NCBI RefSeq assembly: GCF_048537545.1
Contig: NZ_CP183218.1
Direction: 5' to 3' (one strand)
DNA: 64,000 bases
DNA from: Chania fonticola_B
Lineage (GTDB): Bacteria; Pseudomonadota; Gammaproteobacteria; Enterobacterales; Enterobacteriaceae
Below, one piece after another: positions 61,901 to 64,000 of the stretch; within the stretch, counting starts at the first letter, position 1; every line of letters begins with the position of its first letter. The translations under genes and the position numbers were made by a program. Below the pieces are notes generated by a model. The model was not told the DNA's origin. It ran no database searches and saw only the letters and a list, made by a program, of their open reading frames with translations.

Positions 61901-62667
61901 TTGGAGCCCCAGGCAATGATATACGAGGAGTTGTACCAGTCGGCGGATTCAGGCACGTCGGTCTGTTCGCCCCAGGTCATCGGCGAGGCCGGTGGCAAAT
62001 CGCAGTACCAATCGTAGAAGCTCAAGCAGGTGCCGCCAATCAGCGATAGATAACGGGCACCGGCTGCGTAAGACACCATCGACATCGCCGGGATCGGCGA
62101 GAAGCCGATAATGCGGTCCGGGCCAAAGGTCTTGGCGGTATAGACGTTGGAGGCGGCGATCAGTTCATTGACCTCCTGCCAACTGGAACGAACAAAACCA
62201 CCGCGGCCACGGGCCACTTTGTAGCTTTTGGCTTTTTCCGGGTCGGAAACGATCGAACCCCAGGCATCAACCGGATCGCTGTGCAAGGCTTTAGCCTCGC
62301 GCCATAGCTTGATCAGACGTTTGCGCATCAGCGGATATTTCAGGCGGTTGGCGCTGTAGAGATACCAGGAATAGCTGGCACCACGTGGGCAGCCACGGGG
62401 CTCATGGTTGGGCAAATCAGGACGGGTGCGTGGATAATCGGTCTGCTGGGTTTCCCAGGTAACCAGGCCGTTTTTCACATAGATTTTCCAGCTACAGGAG
62501 CCGGTGCAGTTAACACCATGGGTGGATCGCACCACTTTGTCGTGCTGCCAACGGCTGCGGTAACCGTCTTCCCAATCGCGGTTGGTGTTCAGCGTTTGGC
62601 CATGACCGCCAGAGAAAGGTTCGGCCAGCTGTTTGAAGTAGCGGAACCGGTCTAGAAATTTGCTCAT
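58906..62667 (-). CDS. narG: Respiratory nitrate reductase alpha subunit NarG
   Basis: A 1253-residue bis-MGD catalytic subunit that reduces nitrate to nitrite in the cytoplasm. The FS0 [4Fe-4S] site uses His50, Cys54 and Cys58 (HGVNCTGSCSW), and the Mo-ligand Asp lies in FYDWYCDLPP. Length is close to E. coli NarG (1247). It heads the narGHJI operon. The 5' region has an FNR box and a palindrome. Confidence 0.97.
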   Translation of the reverse strand: MSKFLDRFRYFKQLAEPFSGGHGQTLNTNRDWEDGYRSRWQHDKVVRSTHGVNCTGSCSWKIYVKNGLVTWETQQTDYPRTRPDLPNHEPRGCPRGASYSWYLYSANRLKYPLMRKRLIKLWREAKALHSDPVDAWGSIVSDPEKAKSYKVARGRGGFVRSSWQEVNELIAASNVYTAKTFGPDRIIGFSPIPAMSMVSYAAGARYLSLIGGTCLSFYDWYCDLPPASPMTWGEQTDVPESADWYNSSYIIAWGSNVPQTRTPDAHFFTEVRYKGTKTVAVTPDYAEVAKLCDQWLNPKQGTDSAMALAMGHVMLKEFHLDREVGYFRDYVRRYTDMPMLVLLEPRTEGYYAAGRLLRAADLVDGLGQENNPEWKTVALDQTSGELVAPQGSIGFRWGEKGKWNLEQREGKAQQDVVLQLSLLGSHDEVVDVGFPYFGGAESEHFNSVALDDILLHKLPVKRLQLADGSQALVTSVYDLTLANYGLDRGLNDANCANGYDEVKAYTPAWAEQITGVSRHNIIRIAREFAENAEKTHGRSMIIVGAGVNHWYHMDMTYRGLINMLIFCGCVGQSGGGWAHYVGQEKLRPQTGWTPLAFGLDWQRPARHMNSTSFFYNHSSQWRYETVGTEELLSPMADKSQFAGSLIDLNVRAERMGWLPSAPQLDTNPLYLAAQAKAAGQTPLDFTVESLKQGNVRFAAEQPDNPQNFPRNLFVWRSNLLGSSGKGHEYMLKYLLGTENGIQGQDLGQQGGVKPQEVEWLDKGGEGKLDLVVTLDFRMSSTCLYSDIVLPTATWYEKDDMNTSDMHPFIHPLSAAVDPAWDSKSDWEIYKGIAKAFSEVCVGHLGQETDIVTLPIQHDSAAELAQPYGVKDWKKGECELIPGKTAPHIMVVERDYPATYERFTSLGPLLDKLGNGGKGISWNTQTEVDFLKKLNYVKTEGPAVGRPKIESAIDAAEVILSLAPETNGQVAVKAWQALSNITGRDHTHLALNKEDEKIRFRDIQAQPRKIISSPTWSGLEDEHVSYNACYTNVHELIPWRTLSGRQQLYQDHEWMRAFGESLLVYRPPIDTRAAQPLLNKKPNGNKEKALNFLTPHQKWGIHSTYSDNLLMLTLSRGGPIVWLSEDDAKDLGIEDNDWIEAFNANGALTARAVVSQRIPSGMTMMYHAQERIVNIPGSEITSQRGGIHNSVTRVCPKPTHMIGGYAQLAYGFNYYGTVGSNRDEFVVVRKMDHIDWLDGEGNDYAQGSQQEKAK

Positions 62668-62701
62668 CCGGAGTTCTCCTGAAGGCTCATCACCCTACGA
62701 G

Positions 62702-62721
62702 TTTCAAGCCGCAGCTTGAAA
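62702..62721. repeat. 8-bp perfect palindrome in the narG leader
   Basis: TTTCAAGC / GCTTGAAA with a 4-base CGCA loop, 35 bases before the narG start. In RNA it would form a stable stem just upstream of the ribosome site. Confidence 0.6.
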
Positions 62722-62806
62722 GACGACGGGCATATTGTTGTAAGAAGTTGCCAAGTGACATTGCTCAATCTGCGGCCAAGGCTACTGATGCTCTGCCGGG
62801 CGTAAC

Positions 62807-62820
62807 TTGATTGCGATCAA
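62807..62820. promoter_or_regulatory. FNR box of the narG promoter
   Basis: TTGATTGCGATCAA is a perfect match to TTGATNNNNATCAA. Its centre is 146 bases from the narG ATG and fits a class II site with a start near 62772. A possible NarL heptamer TACCACT lies upstream near 62859. Confidence 0.88.
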
Positions 62821-63056
62821 GGGAATCAGTGAGGAAAAACGTGGGGGACGTTGGAAATACCACTAAAGGATGATCGTTAGAATTAACGCTATCACATTGT
62901 AATAAAACAAGAATTATAGACCAGCAAAGAGACGCGCCTGGCGAACCCCCTGAAGCGGAAATTTGGGGGTAGAGGCGGTAAAAACGGAAATGTGAGCAAG
63001 ATTAATGACAGAATGACCGGATAATCTTGTCTGAAACGGCTTCCAGGGACTCCCTG

Positions 63057-63803
63057 CTAGCGAGTCCGACATTCAACCCGCATTTCCTTTTCATTCCCCG
63101 CCAGATACACGCAGTTCAGCGCCTGGGGATTAACACCAGCAGAGGTGTCTAATGAAAAAGAGAGAAACATTCGAGGGCTGTTTAGCTGCTCATGCTGTAT
63201 TGCAGGCCTGGTCCGGCTGCCCAATGCATAGGATAAAAGTGAAACTGTCAACAGCGCAATAAACGCCGCCAGATACGTCAATACCCGGCCCCCTGGTATT
63301 AGCGTGTTTTGCCTGGGATCATCCAAAGCCATTTCGCTTAATATCGGATGCATGCAGGAATAATCTTCCGGCACCGTTGCATTTTCAATAATTTCATCGA
63401 CCATATGATTTAATTTGCCCGCAGATAAATCACTATTAATAGTTTCAGCATTATTATTGCCAGGAATAATCTCCGTGGCGACGGCAGATTCCCCTGATGA
63501 TATAAAGTTAAAAATTGCTTTATCGTCCACCTTATAACCAAGACGAGGAATGGTCCGGATGAGAGCATGCTCCGTGTCGCCAATTTTCTGGCGAATGGAC
63601 TTAATCGTCTGATTGATTGTCGAGTCTGAGCAATAGGTGCCTTTCCAGATAGTCTCAATGATTTCTGAGCGGCTCACCAACTCAGGCGACCGGTTAACCA
63701 GCAGGGAAAGGATCTGCAGCTCTTTCCAACGTAGGCGTGAACGCTGCCTGGAGGGGAGCAAAACATCAAAATTTATGATTTTTATTTCCTGTTCAGCAGC
63801 CAC
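63057..63803 (-). CDS. ToxR/CadC-like membrane-anchored winged-helix regulator
   Basis: A 248-residue protein with an N-terminal OmpR-type winged helix (about 8-92: RWKELQILSLLVN, then SDSTINQTIKSIRQKIG, LIRTIPRLGYKV), a linker, one membrane helix (174-195) and a short periplasmic tail with Cys231 and Cys245, which could form a disulfide as in ToxR or CadC. It acts directly from the membrane without a kinase. The target is unknown. It sits upstream of narG where E. coli has narK and narXL. ATG 63803 has AAGGAAAA upstream. Confidence 0.82.
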   Translation of the reverse strand: MAAEQEIKIINFDVLLPSRQRSRLRWKELQILSLLVNRSPELVSRSEIIETIWKGTYCSDSTINQTIKSIRQKIGDTEHALIRTIPRLGYKVDDKAIFNFISSGESAVATEIIPGNNNAETINSDLSAGKLNHMVDEIIENATVPEDYSCMHPILSEMALDDPRQNTLIPGGRVLTYLAAFIALLTVSLLSYALGSRTRPAIQHEQLNSPRMFLSFSLDTSAGVNPQALNCVYLAGNEKEMRVECRTR

Positions 63804-64000
63804 TTTTCATTTTCCTTATGAGTTCACAGCGTCCCCATTTGTATAGACATATGAAAAAATGTTCAACAATTTAAATATAAACTCGGTGAAACAGACTGAC
63901 TTTATATTTCACCTGTTTTTCATAACTTAGTGAAATCATGCAGCTCACTGAGAAAAAACCACCCCCTCCTGGTCCATGGCCAATTCAGACATAAAGCACT
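63804..64000. other. Right edge, regulator upstream region
   Basis: An AT-rich region with repeated GTGAAA/TTTCAC motifs near 63880-63935 that may be regulatory. An 18-codon frame (63938-63994, Pro-rich) has no ribosome site and is not annotated. No other gene is visible before the window ends. Confidence 0.4.

Noticed and set aside
63938..63994. 18-codon Pro-rich frame near the right edge
   Set aside because: No ribosome site and too short to judge.

Overview
The window looks like chromosomal DNA of an enterobacterium of the Serratia / Yersiniaceae type. Gene content and order follow the E. coli K-12 block dbpA/purT, yoaH-pabB-nudL-sdaA, pdeD (yoaD)-yoaE-manXYZ-yobD-mntP-rlmA-cspC-yobF and yebO-mgrB. 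CspC differs from the E. coli protein at one residue as I recall that sequence. Other loci (fosA, cioAB, an extra narGHJI setting) and several REP-like palindromes differ from E. coli. I infer the genus from remembered protein sequences; no search was run.

Layout. 1-17 kb: core metabolism. This holds the N-terminal part of dbpA, purT, yoaH, a WaaH-like glycosyltransferase, pabB-nudL (folate and CoA-pyrophosphate chemistry), sdaA, a c-di-GMP phosphodiesterase, yoaE, the mannose PTS manXYZ behind a likely Mlc/NagC operator, mntP behind a yybP-ykoY Mn riboswitch, rlmA and an extra PgeF-like laccase-domain protein. 17.5-23.6 kb: cspC-yobF and yebO-mgrB, normally close together, are split by about 5 kb of accessory genes (MBL hydrolase, small membrane protein, PheP-like permease, two phage-type small proteins, FosA). 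mgrB is a TTG-start gene behind a PhoP box. 23.6-33.6 kb: yecF, yccJ, a MITE-like 196-bp element, cbpAM, a DMSO-reductase-like operon with an FNR box and a divergent IclR regulator, an AraC-type regulator, at least three tiny membrane proteins missed by length cut-offs, kbp and yebW. 33.7-42 kb: an OmpF/OmpC-type porin and the complete arginine succinyltransferase operon astCADBE, with sigma-54, ArgR and NtrC sites upstream, followed by a tandem copy of the MITE-like element.

42.5-55.6 kb: an HSL-type esterase, a YdcR/MocR regulator and a cyanide-insensitive-type bd oxidase cioAB with a DUF2474 peptide. Next comes the most unusual part of the window: an eight-gene, fully translationally coupled minus-strand operon. 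In transcription order it encodes a KAS-III-like condensing enzyme, an NAD-dependent reductase/epimerase, an MBL hydrolase, a CapK/F390-type adenylate-forming enzyme, a PAP2 phosphatase, a sterol-desaturase-like hydroxylase and two paralogous fatty-acid desaturases. It resembles a biosynthetic pathway for a modified fatty-acid product that I cannot match to a known system. 56-64 kb: narGHJI with a perfect FNR box, and a ToxR/CadC-like membrane regulator next to it.

Taken together, the right half is rich in respiratory flexibility (Dms-like reductase, CioAB, NarGHI) and nitrogen scavenging (Ast). The lipid operon sits between the two respiratory loci.
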